DNA of 64,000 bases from Embleya scabrispora (GCF_002024165.1 NZ_MWQN01000001.1:2769365-2833364), one strand, 5' to 3'; shown: positions 26,190-34,706, numbered from the stretch's first letter. The notes: generated by a model from the letters alone, not told the origin. Program-made: numbers and translations.

Positions 26190-26723
26190 GTGGGCGGCTT
26201 CAAGAAGTTCCTCATGCGCGGAAACGTCGTCGACCTGGCCGTGGCCGTGGTCATCGGCGCCGCGTTCACGGCGGTCGTGAACGCGTTCGTGAAGGGGATG
26301 ATCAATCCCGTCGTGGGTGCGCTGGGCACCAAGAACCTGGACAGCTACACGACCTGCATCAAGGGCCCGTGCGGCATCGACGCGAAGGGCGAGACGACCG
26401 GCGTCCAGCTGTTGTGGGGTTCGGTGCTGGGCGCGGCGCTGACGTTCGTGATCACCGCGGCGGTGGTCTACTTCCTGCTCGTGCTGCCGATGAACCACAT
26501 GCTGGAGCGGCGCAAGCGGGCCCTCGGACACGCGGGCGAGAAGGAGTTGAGCGACGTCGAGATCCTGCGCGAGATCCGCGACCTGCTCGCCGAACGGCTC
26601 GAGCCGCAGCAGGACTCCGGCCGCGGCGGCGACACCGGATCGTCGGGAGGCTCCGGGGGCTCTGGGACCTCCGGTGGCTCGGGGACCCCGGGAGGCTCGG
26701 GGGCCTCGCGTTCGGACGCCTGA
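26190..26723 (+). CDS. mscL: large-conductance mechanosensitive channel
   Basis: 177 residues from GTG 26190 (MGGFKKFLMRGNVVDLAVAVVIGAAFTAVVNAFV). The first helix with the gate-forming small residues and the second helix (LGAALTFVITAAVVYFLLVLPMN) flank a periplasmic loop containing two cysteines (TTCIKGPCGID), a variation from enteric MscL. The C-terminal helix EILREIRDLLAERL is followed by a Ser/Gly-rich tail (about 30 residues) not found in most MscL. The channel releases solutes during hypo-osmotic shock. The 164-bp upstream region is A+T-rich (GCAATTACTACGATTATTACC), consistent with a promoter. Confidence 0.94.
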   Translation: MGGFKKFLMRGNVVDLAVAVVIGAAFTAVVNAFVKGMINPVVGALGTKNLDSYTTCIKGPCGIDAKGETTGVQLLWGSVLGAALTFVITAAVVYFLLVLPMNHMLERRKRALGHAGEKELSDVEILREIRDLLAERLEPQQDSGRGGDTGSSGGSGGSGTSGGSGTPGGSGASRSDA

Positions 26724-26740
26724 CCGATCGGTACAACGGC

Positions 26741-26772
26741 GGGCCCGCACCCTCGTGGGAGGGTACGGGCCC
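26741..26772. terminator. bidirectional terminator between convergent genes
   Basis: GGGCCCGCACCCTC (26741-26754) and GAGGGTACGGGCCC (26759-26772) pair over 14 positions with a single mismatch and a 4-base loop; T-rich CTCGTTTT follows on the plus strand. Confidence 0.8.
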
Positions 26773-26821
26773 GCTCTTCGCTCGTTTTCGTGCGCGCGTC
26801 CGGCGCCTGTACCGCCCCGGC

Positions 26822-27052
26822 TCAGAAGTGGTGCGGCGGCTTGTCGTCGAGGAATCGGCGGATGTCGGCCGGGTCGGCGCCGGTGCGGTGCTCGCCCCAG
26901 CCGCTGTCGGTCTCGTCCGAACTCGTCTCGGGCAGCAGGTCGTCCCAACCGAAGCGGTCGTGCCGCTTCGGCTCGTCCGGTCCGCTCGCCTCGCGTACTT
27001 CCGCCTCCGCCATCGCACCAGTGTGCCGGCGCTCCGGCGCGGACCGCGTCAC
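26822..27052 (-). CDS. small acidic conserved protein coupled to hrdD
   Basis: 76 residues starting at a GTG that overlaps the hrdD stop (GTGA), with GAGG four bases upstream; an internal ATG (27013) would give 63 residues. The mature part (PKRHDRFGWDDLLPE, DSGWGE, DPADIRRFLDDKPPHHF) is acidic, ending in the PPHH motif seen in small streptomycete proteins. Function is unknown. Its tight coupling to a sigma factor suggests a joint function or regulation, but there is no direct evidence. Confidence 0.72.
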   Translation of the reverse strand: MTRSAPERRHTGAMAEAEVREASGPDEPKRHDRFGWDDLLPETSSDETDSGWGEHRTGADPADIRRFLDDKPPHHF

Positions 27053-28026
27053 GCGGCCTCGAGCCCCTGGGCGGTGGCCAACTCGCGCAGCTCGACCAGC
27101 GCCTGCTTCTCGATCTGCCGAATCCGCTCGCGAGTGAGCCCGAGTTGCTTGCCGACCTCGGTGAGCGTGTGCTCCTTGCCGTCGGCCATGCCGTAGCGCG
27201 CCCGCAGGATGGTGGCCGTACGGCCGTCGAGCCGACCCACGAGGTCCGCTATCTGCTCACGGCGCAGCGTCGCGAGGGTGATGTCCTCCGGGGTCAACGG
27301 GTCGGTCTCCTGGACCAGTTCGCCCAGTTCGGTCTCGCCGTCGTCACCCACGGGGGTGTCCAGGCTGATCGGGTCGCGCGCCCAGCCGATCACGTCGACC
27401 ACCCGCTCGGGGGTGCTGCCCACGATCTCGGCGATCTCCGGGATCTCGGGGTCGCGACCGTGGTCACGGGCGAACTCGCGCTGCACGCGGCGGATCTTGC
27501 TGAGCTCCTCGACCAGGTGCACGGGCAGCCGCACGGTGCGGGCCTGATCGGCCATCGCCCGGGTGATCGCCTGTCGGATCCACCACGTGGCGTAGGTGGA
27601 GAACTTGAAGCCCTTCGCGTAGTCGAACTTCTCGACCGCGCGGACCAGGCCCACGTTGCCCTCCTGGACCAGGTCCAGGAACGGCATCCCGCTGCGCGGG
27701 TAGCGCCGCGCGACGGAGACCACCAGACGCAGGTTGGCCTGGATGAACAGCTCCTTGGCCGCCGCCCCGCGCGCGATCAGCGCGTCGAGTTCGGCCCGGT
27801 CGACCCCCTCGGGTACGGCGTCCTCGTCGATCAGTTTCTGCGCGTAGAGTCCGGCCTCGATGTCCTTCGACATCTCCACCTCGCGCTCCGCGTCCAAGAG
27901 CTTCGTGCGGCTGATCTCGTCCAGGTACACACCGACCGTGTCGCGCTCGACGTCGGCAGCCTTCCGCGTGCGGGAAGCCGCCACTCGCTCGGCGCCCTGT
28001 CGGGCCACACCACGTGTAGTCGGCAT
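27049..28026 (-). CDS. hrdD: RNA polymerase principal-like sigma factor HrdD
   Basis: 325 residues, a short sigma-70 group 1/2 protein. Region 1.2 (DTVGVYLDEISR), region 2 (ANLRLVVSVARRYPRSGMPFLDLVQEGNVGLVRAVEKFDYAKGFKFSTYATWWIRQAITRA), region 3 and region 4.2 (LTEVGKQLGLTRERIRQIEKQAL) are complete. Length, lack of the long HrdB N-terminus, and position near mscL and before an NRPS region match hrdD of S. coelicolor. HrdD is dispensable there and is transcribed under SigR and SigE control. A SigR-type promoter lies just upstream. ATG 28026 has GAGGG eight bases upstream. Confidence 0.88.
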   Translation of the reverse strand: MPTTRGVARQGAERVAASRTRKAADVERDTVGVYLDEISRTKLLDAEREVEMSKDIEAGLYAQKLIDEDAVPEGVDRAELDALIARGAAAKELFIQANLRLVVSVARRYPRSGMPFLDLVQEGNVGLVRAVEKFDYAKGFKFSTYATWWIRQAITRAMADQARTVRLPVHLVEELSKIRRVQREFARDHGRDPEIPEIAEIVGSTPERVVDVIGWARDPISLDTPVGDDGETELGELVQETDPLTPEDITLATLRREQIADLVGRLDGRTATILRARYGMADGKEHTLTEVGKQLGLTRERIRQIEKQALVELRELATAQGLEAA

Positions 28027-28066
28027 GTTCTAGCCCTCGCTTTCATTCGCGTTCGTCTATATTTCG

Positions 28067-28092
28067 AACGAACGAGAAGCCTGTGGTATTCC
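28067..28092 (-). promoter_or_regulatory. SigR-type promoter of hrdD
   Basis: On the minus strand, GGAAT (28092-28088), exactly 18 bases, then GTT (28069-28067): an exact match to the SigR consensus GGAAT-N18-GTT, about 40 bp upstream of the hrdD start codon. An inverted repeat CGTTCGT / ACGAACG (28050-28056 and 28068-28074) spans the initiation region. Confidence 0.75.
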
Positions 28093-28413
28093 ATCCGGAG
28101 ATGTACTGTTGAAAGGTTGGCCGATAGCGGCCTTTGTCAGCGCCTGCCCGGCCTCGGGCTCCGCATGCACGCTCCGGAGTGCCTACGATCCGCTCAACGG
28201 CCGAGGGGCCCCGGATGTTCCGAAGGCCCGGGTGGGAGCGGGTGTGCGAGCTCCGGGAGCACGGCCTCGACCCGGCGGCGGGCGTCGCTTCATCCACCGT
28301 CGGGCGGTCCGGTGCGACGCGGCGTGCGGCTCCCCCACCGTCCTGTTTCGGCCGGCCGATCTCGGCTCGCCGTGCGCGAGCGGCACCCGTCACGGCCCGC
28401 CGGTCGGCGCGGG
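28093..28413. other. intergenic region between MFS exporter and hrdD
   Basis: 321 bp with the 3' end of the MFS gene at one side and the hrdD promoter at the other. Long open frames exist in several frames because of GC content, but none has a ribosome site or conserved features. Confidence 0.35.
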
Positions 28414-29943
28414 TCAGTGCGTGTCGGAAGCGGGTTCCAGATCGCGGGGGATCAGCCGCCAGGCCAGTGCCGCGGCGACCAGCGCGACCATGCCGCCGGC
28501 CAGGAAGGTGGGCGTCATACCGGCCGTGAACGCATCGCCCGCCCGGCTGAGCAGGCCGCCGGTGCCGAGCCGATCCGCCACCACCGACGCGTCCCCGATC
28601 GACTCGCGCACCGCCGACCGGTCGGCCGCGCCGAGGTCGAGGCCGGGCAGGTTGGCGCGGTAGAGCGCGGAGGCCATGCTGCCGAGGATGGCCACGCCGA
28701 GGGCGGCGCCGAGTTCGTACGCGGTCTCGTCGATGGCGGCCGCGCCCCCGGCGTCCGCGGCCGGCGCCGAGGACATCAGCACCACCGAGGCGACGGTGGC
28801 CAACGTGCCCACGCCGAGCCCGATCACCACGAGCGAGACGCCGATCAGCGGGTAGTCCACGTCCCGGAAGTGCTGCCCGATCCAGGGCAGCGCCAGACCG
28901 ACACCCATCAGCGCGAGGCCGATCCCGAGCACGTTGCGCGGCGGGAAGCGGTGCATCAGCGGGGGCACCACCATCGAGGCCACGATCAGCGCGATCGGCG
29001 CGGGCAGCAGATGCAGACCGGCGGACACGGGGCTGTACCCGCGGACGTACTGGAACCACTGGCTGAGCAGGAACAGCGCCGCGCCGAGGCCGAGCATGCC
29101 CAGGAAGATCGCGGTCGCGGCCATCGTGAACGCGCGGTTCGTGAACAGCCGAACCTGGAGCAGCGGGTGGGCCAGGCGCAGTTGGCGCCGGACGAACACG
29201 GTCAGCGCGACCACCGCGATCGCGAGCAGGATCCACGCTCCGGGGTCGGCCGCGCCGCCCTTGCCGAGTTGTTTGACGCCGCCCGCGAGCGTGCCCATGC
29301 CCACGACGGACAGCCCCACCCCGGGCCAGTCCCACGCGCCGGAGCGCGGCGAGCGGGACTCGGGCAGCAGCCACAGGCCGAAACCGATCACCGCGACGGC
29401 GATCGGCACGTTCAGCAGGAACGCCGACTGCCACCCGTGCGACTGTACGAGCAGTCCGCCGACCACCGGCCCGAGCGCCATGCCGCCGCCGAAGACGGCC
29501 GACCACACGGCATAGGCGAAGGCCCGCTCCCGGGCGTCGGTGAACACCTGGCGCAGGATGGTCAGCGTGGAGGGCATGATCGCCGCGCCGCCGACGCCGA
29601 GCAGCACCCGGGCGGCGATCACGTGCCAGGCCGCGGTGGCCGCCACCGCGAGCAGCGAGGCGATCGCGAAGATCGCGAAGCCCACCAGAAGCAGCCGCTT
29701 GCGCCCCCAGCGGTCGCCGAGCGCGCCGGCGGTGACCAGCAGGCCGGACAGGGCGAGGGCGTAGGAGTCGATGATCCACAACTGCTCGACCGAGCCAGGC
29801 CGCAGATCGGCGACCAGGGAGGGGAACGCGACGTTCAGGATCGTCGCGTCCATCGAGATGATCAGCAGGCTCCCCGACAGGATCGCGAGCACGGCCCAGC
29901 GCAGCGGGTCGCGTGCGGGACGAAGGGGGGTGGAGCCGGCCAT
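28414..29943 (-). CDS. MFS multidrug exporter, DHA2 (EmrB/QacA) family
   Basis: 509 residues with 14 predicted membrane helices, the DHA2 number. Motif A is GALGDRWGRKRLLL after helix 2, motif C is ARVLLGVGGAAIMPSTLTI, and MDATILNVAFPSL is motif D1. Such pumps export antibiotics, dyes or secondary metabolites with proton antiport. ATG 29943 has GAGGA seven bases upstream. A repeated TGAGACAT operator covers the start codon and the upstream stop, implying control by a dedicated repressor not encoded next to it. Confidence 0.92.
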   Translation of the reverse strand: MAGSTPLRPARDPLRWAVLAILSGSLLIISMDATILNVAFPSLVADLRPGSVEQLWIIDSYALALSGLLVTAGALGDRWGRKRLLLVGFAIFAIASLLAVAATAAWHVIAARVLLGVGGAAIMPSTLTILRQVFTDARERAFAYAVWSAVFGGGMALGPVVGGLLVQSHGWQSAFLLNVPIAVAVIGFGLWLLPESRSPRSGAWDWPGVGLSVVGMGTLAGGVKQLGKGGAADPGAWILLAIAVVALTVFVRRQLRLAHPLLQVRLFTNRAFTMAATAIFLGMLGLGAALFLLSQWFQYVRGYSPVSAGLHLLPAPIALIVASMVVPPLMHRFPPRNVLGIGLALMGVGLALPWIGQHFRDVDYPLIGVSLVVIGLGVGTLATVASVVLMSSAPAADAGGAAAIDETAYELGAALGVAILGSMASALYRANLPGLDLGAADRSAVRESIGDASVVADRLGTGGLLSRAGDAFTAGMTPTFLAGGMVALVAAALAWRLIPRDLEPASDTH

Positions 29944-29986
29944 GAGACATCCTCAATTCTTGTGAGACATCAATGTCTCATGTCTC
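29943..29986. promoter_or_regulatory. TGAGACAT operator
   Basis: Four half-sites: TGAGACAT at 29943-29950 and 29963-29970, inverted ATGTCTCA at 29973-29980 (perfect palindrome TGAGACAT-CA-ATGTCTCA), and overlapping ATGTCTC at 29980-29986. They span the junction between the GNAT stop codon and the MFS start codon. The symmetric geometry is what a TetR/MarR-type dimer would bind. Confidence 0.65.
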
Positions 29987-30781
29987 GATCGACGTGTCCA
30001 CCGCTCCCCCGCCGGGCGTCTCCCGCTCGCCTCCCGGGAGTACGACGTGCATCAACGACTCGCCGGGCCGGAATCCGAGGCGCTCGTACACCGTCCGGGC
30101 CGGATTGCCCTCGGTGACCGCGAGGCCGATCGAGGGCACCCCGGCGCGCGCCGCGAGGCCGAGCGTGTGCCGCAACAGCCGCGCGCCCAGACCGGCGTAC
30201 GCGGGGTCGGGGTCGCGGAAGACCTCGCTGATCCACGGCCCGAGCAGTTCGGCGTCGTTCACCAGCACCGCCGCGACCGCGCGGCCCCGATCCAGCGCCA
30301 CCACGCTCGCGTCGAGCAGGGGCCCGAGCGCGCTTCCGTGGTACAGGACGTCCAGATCCTCGGGATTGGGATGCGCCGTGCCGTCGGGGTGTTCGGGCGG
30401 ATAGGCGGCGATCCAGGAGTCGTACAGCGCCGAGGGCGGCACGGACGTCACCGGTCGCACCTCGATGCGCGGATCGGCCCAGCCGTCGCCGTCGGCCTGT
30501 GGATCCAACTCGCGGGCGTACCGGTGCAGATGCCGCAGCAGTCGGCCGCCCGACGCGAGCAGCACCGCACCGGTGTCCGCGCGCGCCGAGACCACCCATC
30601 CGGGGAGCGCGGTCAGGATGGCGGGGGCCGCCGCCTCGGCCGGCAGCCGATGCAGTCGCAGGTCGAGGGCGGCCGGTCGGCCCGAGCGGTTGCCGAGCCG
30701 GTAGTCGGCGACGAGCGTCCCGTCCCGGTCGAAGACGGTTCCGCGCGTGCGCACGCTTTCATCGGTGGTCATGAGGTTCAT
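29978..30781 (-). CDS. GNAT family N-acetyltransferase
   Basis: 267 residues from ATG 30781; a second in-frame ATG at 30772 (MTTDES) is equally plausible, and longer frames would nearly abut the divergent cupin start. The C-terminal half has a GNAT motif A (DPAYAGLGARLLRHTLGLAARAGV) and motif B (VTEGNPARTVYERLGFRPGESLMHVVL). The N-terminal half (residues 1-110) does not show an obvious second GNAT fold. The stop codon lies inside the operator of the downstream MFS gene; the two are probably cotranscribed, which would suit a resistance pair (modify and export), an inference. Confidence 0.78.
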   Translation of the reverse strand: MNLMTTDESVRTRGTVFDRDGTLVADYRLGNRSGRPAALDLRLHRLPAEAAAPAILTALPGWVVSARADTGAVLLASGGRLLRHLHRYARELDPQADGDGWADPRIEVRPVTSVPPSALYDSWIAAYPPEHPDGTAHPNPEDLDVLYHGSALGPLLDASVVALDRGRAVAAVLVNDAELLGPWISEVFRDPDPAYAGLGARLLRHTLGLAARAGVPSIGLAVTEGNPARTVYERLGFRPGESLMHVVLPGGERETPGGGAVDTSIET

Positions 30782-30921
30782 TCTTCGGTGCCCGAGCAAG
30801 TCGTTTACCTCCTCGGCCGCGGCCTCTGCCCCCTCGCCAGGATCACCCGCCGCCCCGGTCACCGCATTCCCGCGGACACCAGAACATGCGCGGAGAGTGA
30901 TCGCCCCCGAAACTGGCATAC

Positions 30922-31269
30922 ATGGACAAACTCTCGCTTCGGACGGCCACCAAGGAGCAGCTCGCCTCGGCCCGCAGCACCTCGTCGGGCCGCAGCTCGG
31001 TCGCCATGCCCGGCGGCTCCCGCCGGCAGTTGCGGCAGACCCTGATCGCCCTCACGGCGGGCAATGCGCTGGATCGACACGAGAACCCGGGCGAGGCCTC
31101 CCTGATCGTGCTGACCGGTCACATCCGGCTGAGCGCGGGCGACGACTCCGTCGAGGGCACCTCCGGTGACCTGCTCGTCGTCCCCGAGGAGCCCCACACG
31201 GTGGAGGCCGTCGAGGACTCGGCCGTCATCCTGACCGTGGGCACATCGGGAACTACAGCTGGCGCTTGA
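30922..31269 (+). CDS. small cupin-domain protein
   Basis: 115 residues with a single cupin fold: LDRHENPGEASLIVLTGHIRLSAGDDSVEGTSGDLLVVPEEPHTVEAVEDSAVILTVGT. Metal-binding His residues are at RHENPGE and PHTVEA. No SD is seen before ATG. Such proteins act as metal-dependent dioxygenase/isomerase fragments or sensors; the function here is unknown. Its last 17 bp overlap the 3' end of the convergent gene. Confidence 0.8.
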   Translation: MDKLSLRTATKEQLASARSTSSGRSSVAMPGGSRRQLRQTLIALTAGNALDRHENPGEASLIVLTGHIRLSAGDDSVEGTSGDLLVVPEEPHTVEAVEDSAVILTVGTSGTTAGA

Positions 31270-33607
31270 TCCACTCGCCGCCGCCGAGCGGGTAGTCGTA
31301 GCCGGGGCGGGCCGAGCCGGCGCTGGTGCGGAACGGCTTGCCCTTGTTGTCGACCTTGACCGTGCCGCGGCGGCCGTCGGCGGCGGACCAGTCCAGGGTG
31401 AGATCCCAGCGCACGTCGTGGGCCCTGGTACGCACCGTGACGTAGAAGACCTCGGGATCGGTCGCGCTGACCTTGTACGGGAAGTCGCGTTGGCCGTTCT
31501 TCGTGGTGACGGTGGGGCTGCCCCGGTCGAGGTCGATGTCGAAGGACTTGGTGTCGACGTCGCCGCCGCAGCCGACGCCCATCGAGTAGTCGTTCCAGGC
31601 GAGGGGTGCGCCCTTGGCGACGACGCGGACGTGCAGCGCCTCCAGGACGATCGTCTCCCGGTCGCGGCCCTGGACGGTGAGGGCGATCTGCTGCTCGTCC
31701 GAGGAGACCGCGCCGTACGCGCCGGCCCAGCGCACCGCGTTTTCCTCGTTGGCGGGCGGGCCGACCTGTTCGGGGGCGCTGTCGACGAGGAAGTGTTGGC
31801 TGCACGGGTTGCTGTAGACGTAGGGGCGTACGGCGACGCCGAGCGGGTCGTCGCCCGCGGCGGCTCCCGTGCTCGGCGTGCCGCCCTTCGAGGCGCCGGG
31901 CGCGACCTTGGCGGGCGGGGTGGTGTCGGCGGCCGGGGCCGAGGCCGATCCGGTGCCGGCGGTGGGCGGGAGCGCGGGGGCGGGCCCGCCGGGCCGGTCG
32001 CCGGCGGCCGGCGGGGCGGAGGGGGTGGGGCCGGCCGCCTTGTGGGCCCCGGAATCGCCGTCGCCGTCACTGGACAGCGGGTACGCGACGACCAGCCCGG
32101 CGCCGAGCACAGCCGCGGCCACGGCGAGGCCGACCGCCGCACGGCGACGGCGCACGGGGGCGGGACCCGGGCCGTGCGACGGCCCGACAACCGCCACCCC
32201 GTCGCCGCGCCCCGGACCTCGGTCGGAGGCGGCGACCGACGGGCGCGCGGGGGTAGGCGCAGGGCCGTGCGGCGGCCCGACGACCGTCACCGCATCGTCG
32301 TGCCCCGGGCCTTGCTCGGAGGCGGCGATCGAGCCGGCCGGGGGCGCTCCGCACGAGGCCGAGGGGCCGACCGGAGCCGCTTCGTGCGAGGCCGCCGAGC
32401 GGGCCGGGGACGTTCCGGAGGCGGGACCCGCAGCGGCACCGACTACCGGGCCCGAGCCCAACCCCGGCACGGCAACCCCGCCCGGCCGACCGACCGAGTC
32501 CTCCACCGGCCCGGCCTCGCCCCCGTCCGCCGACGCCGCACCCGACCGACCCGACCCGACACCCCGACCCGAGCCCACCGCCGACGCCGCGTCCGAAGAC
32601 AAAGCCTCGTCTGCGACCGCCCCGGGAACCTCGGCCGCACCCGAACCCTCGATCGGGGCCCGGTTCGGGCTCGCGCCCGCACTCGGAACCTCAGCCGGAG
32701 CCGGACCCGGAGACGCGACCGCAGCCGGGTCCGAGATCGGAGCCGAACCCTCAGCCGGTACCAGCGCCGGACCCGACGCCTCGGTCGGGGCCGGAGCCGG
32801 AGCCTCAGTCGGAGCCCGGCCCTCGGCCGGAACCCAGGCCGAACCCTCAGCGGCAGTCGGACGTGGGACCTCGGCACCAGCCGACGCCTCAGCGTCAGCC
32901 GGAGCCGAGACCCCGGCGGGGCTCGGAGGCGGAGTCGCGCCCGAGGACGAAGCCCCCGCCAGAGGCAGGGTCGGACCCAAGGACGAAGCCCCAGCCCGAG
33001 GCGAAGCCGGCCCCGAAGCCCCCACCGGAGGCGAAGCCGGATCCGAAGGCGAAGCCGGGCCCGAAGTCCCTACCGGAGGCGAAGCCGGATCCGAAGGCGA
33101 AGCCTCCGCCCGGGGCGAAGCCGGATCCGGGGGCGAAGCCGGGCCCGAAGTCCCCACCGGAGGCGAAGCCGGACCCGAAGGCAAAGCCTCGGCCGGAGGC
33201 GAAGCCGGGTCCGGGGCCGAGGTCCCGGTCGGAACCGGAGCCGGAGTCGGAGCCGCCAACGCCGGCGGCGGTGGGCCGGCCGTGTCCGTTCGGCGTCCGC
33301 GCATCGCGTCGGCCAGGATCCAGTGTCGGTGCAGCTCCACCAGTTCCTGGGGCGTCGCTCGGCACACCCTCGCGAAGCGCTCCACCGGTGCGTACTCGTT
33401 CGGCACCGCGGTGCCGTTGCAGTAGCGGTGCAGTGTCGAGGTGCCCATGTGCAGCCGCTTGGCCAGCGCCCCGTAGCTCAGCCCCGAGCGGTCCTTCAGC
33501 CCCCGCAACAAACGCGCGAACGCCTCCGTTTCCGCTGCTCCCGCTGCCTCCGCCACCCGTTCCTCCATCGCCCCGTGTCCCAAGCCGGCATTCCAGGAGC
33601 CCGGCAT
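31253..33607 (-). CDS. membrane-anchored HTH protein with long Pro/Ala/Ser linker and extracytoplasmic domain
   Basis: 784 residues. Residues about 28-90 form an XRE-like helix-turn-helix (GLSYGALAKRLHMGTSTLHRYCNGTAVP). About 400 residues of low complexity follow, rich in P, A, S, G and E with repeats like SGPASPPDPASP. One membrane helix lies near residue 490 (AAVGLAVAAAVLGAGLVVAY). The last 200 residues (NPCSQHFLVDSAPEQVGPP, MGVGCGGDVDTKSFDIDL) are an extracytoplasmic beta-rich domain with a Cys pair. This architecture, common in Streptomyces, suggests a one-component transmembrane regulator or scaffold. ATG 33607 has AGGGG close upstream; ATG 33568 is an alternative. Confidence 0.83.
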   Translation of the reverse strand: MPGSWNAGLGHGAMEERVAEAAGAAETEAFARLLRGLKDRSGLSYGALAKRLHMGTSTLHRYCNGTAVPNEYAPVERFARVCRATPQELVELHRHWILADAMRGRRTDTAGPPPPALAAPTPAPVPTGTSAPDPASPPAEALPSGPASPPVGTSGPASPPDPASPRAEASPSDPASPPVGTSGPASPSDPASPPVGASGPASPRAGASSLGPTLPLAGASSSGATPPPSPAGVSAPADAEASAGAEVPRPTAAEGSAWVPAEGRAPTEAPAPAPTEASGPALVPAEGSAPISDPAAVASPGPAPAEVPSAGASPNRAPIEGSGAAEVPGAVADEALSSDAASAVGSGRGVGSGRSGAASADGGEAGPVEDSVGRPGGVAVPGLGSGPVVGAAAGPASGTSPARSAASHEAAPVGPSASCGAPPAGSIAASEQGPGHDDAVTVVGPPHGPAPTPARPSVAASDRGPGRGDGVAVVGPSHGPGPAPVRRRRAAVGLAVAAAVLGAGLVVAYPLSSDGDGDSGAHKAAGPTPSAPPAAGDRPGGPAPALPPTAGTGSASAPAADTTPPAKVAPGASKGGTPSTGAAAGDDPLGVAVRPYVYSNPCSQHFLVDSAPEQVGPPANEENAVRWAGAYGAVSSDEQQIALTVQGRDRETIVLEALHVRVVAKGAPLAWNDYSMGVGCGGDVDTKSFDIDLDRGSPTVTTKNGQRDFPYKVSATDPEVFYVTVRTRAHDVRWDLTLDWSAADGRRGTVKVDNKGKPFRTSAGSARPGYDYPLGGGEWIKRQL
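32940..33235. repeat. degenerate direct repeats inside the HTH protein linker
   Basis: Units containing GGCGAAGCCGGATCC and GAAGTCCCTACCGGAGGCG recur several times with 30-50-bp spacing. They encode the SGPASPPDPASP-like repeats and could change length by recombination or slippage. Confidence 0.7.
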
Positions 33608-33743
33608 TTCCCCTGGTCAGACCCGGTTTCGCCGTTCCGGCGTCCCCAATCGGCCGCTGTCCGTAGCGGCTGGGACGAACCCTGCCACAGGCTCGGGATC
33701 GTTCAAGCAGCGCATCACCCGAACTCCCGAGGAGCCCGATCAC

Positions 33744-34454
33744 ATGTCCCGCGTCCGCACTTCCCGCACCCGTCTCGCCGGTGTCACGACGCTCGCACTC
33801 GCCGCGCTCCTGCTGACCGCGTGCAACAACGACTCGGACAAGGACGGCAAGCCCGCCGCCGCCCCCGCCGCGACCACCTCACCGAGCGCCCCCGCGGCCA
33901 CCGCACCGGCCACGACGCCGGCCACGTCGGCCCCCACCGGTCCCCCCTCCTCCCGACCCGCCTCCTCGAACACCAAGCCGAGCTCGGCCGCCGGCAAGGA
34001 CTCGAGCGGCGGCACCGACCCCGGCAGCGGGGTCACCTGCGAGGGCTCCAACACCAAGACCGTCGCCGCCCCGCTGAACCGCCCGATCAACCACGTGCTC
34101 CTGACCGTGACCAACACCGGCAGCAAGACCTGCTTCCTGTACCACTACCCGGCCCTTCGCTTCGGCGGGGCCCAGTCCGTACCCCCGGTCATCGAGGAGT
34201 CGAAGCCCCAGGCGGTCGTCACGCTCAAGCCCGGCGAGTCCGGCTACGCCTCCGTCAACCTGTCCACCGCGGACGGCAGCGGCGGCACCGGCAACACCGA
34301 GAAGTCCCTCACCGTTTACTTCCACGGCCCCTCGGGCACCGAAAGCGTCGGCAGCGGTGCCACCCCGTCGCTGCCCGCCCAGGGCCTGTTCGTCGACGAC
34401 TCCCTCAAGACCACCTACTGGCAGCAGTCCATGGACGACGCCACCAGCTGGTAG
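33744..34454 (+). CDS. DUF4232 lipoprotein
   Basis: 236 residues. The signal peptide (RTRLAGVTTLALAALLL) ends in lipobox LTAC with the lipidated Cys-27. A Thr/Ala/Pro/Ser-rich linker (residues 38-90) leads to a DUF4232 domain (CEGSNTKTVAAPLNRPINHVLLTVTNTGSKTCFLYHYPALRF) with a likely disulfide pair. DUF4232 proteins are extracellular lipoproteins of actinomycetes of unknown role. ATG has GAGGAG about ten bases upstream. The preceding membrane-anchored HTH gene is divergent (136 bp apart). Confidence 0.88.
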   Translation: MSRVRTSRTRLAGVTTLALAALLLTACNNDSDKDGKPAAAPAATTSPSAPAATAPATTPATSAPTGPPSSRPASSNTKPSSAAGKDSSGGTDPGSGVTCEGSNTKTVAAPLNRPINHVLLTVTNTGSKTCFLYHYPALRFGGAQSVPPVIEESKPQAVVTLKPGESGYASVNLSTADGSGGTGNTEKSLTVYFHGPSGTESVGSGATPSLPAQGLFVDDSLKTTYWQQSMDDATSW

Positions 34455-34518
34455 CCCGCCCGGGGCGCCGCGCCGCAACGGCCCGAAAACGCCCCGACGC
34501 CCACCCGACGCCGTCCGC

Positions 34519-34524
34519 TATCCT
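34519..34524 (+). promoter_or_regulatory. putative -10 box of tRNA-Arg
   Basis: TATCCT in CCGCTATCCTGTGCG, 62 bp before the tRNA 5' end; the -35 region is not obvious. Confidence 0.4.
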
Positions 34525-34586
34525 GTGCGCGGGATCCGATCCCGGGGACCGAAAGCCCATCGCCCCCGGACCCGGTTCCCCGCCCC

Positions 34587-34659
34587 GCCTCCATAGCTCA
34601 GGGGATAGAGCACCGCTCTCCTAAAGCGGGTGTCGCAGGTTCAAATCCTGCTGGGGGCA
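34587..34659 (+). tRNA. tRNA-Arg (anticodon CCU)
   Basis: 73 nt cloverleaf: acceptor GCCTCCA/TGGGGGC (one G-U pair), D arm with GGGGATAGAGC, anticodon stem CCGCT/AGCGG around CTCCTAA (anticodon CCT, reading AGG), variable loop GTGTC and T arm GCAGG-TTCAAAT-CCTGC. CCA is not encoded. The codon AGG is rare in this genome. The region to its right is the start of accessory DNA. Confidence 0.95.
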
Positions 34660-34664
34660 CCGTC

Positions 34665-34692
34665 GGTCAGGTCGGGGAAACCCGGCCTGACC
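34665..34692. terminator. terminator of tRNA-Arg
   Basis: GGTCAGGTCGGG, loop GAAA, CCCGGCCTGACC: 12-bp stem with one G-U pair, five bases downstream of the tRNA; it also lies past the stop codon of the convergent response regulator. Confidence 0.8.
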
Positions 34693-34706
34693 GGTTGTGT
34701 GTGGGG

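Noticed and set aside
31418-34624. A 1068-codon plus-strand frame
   Set aside because: Antisense to the HTH protein, then overlaps the lipoprotein and tRNA-Arg.
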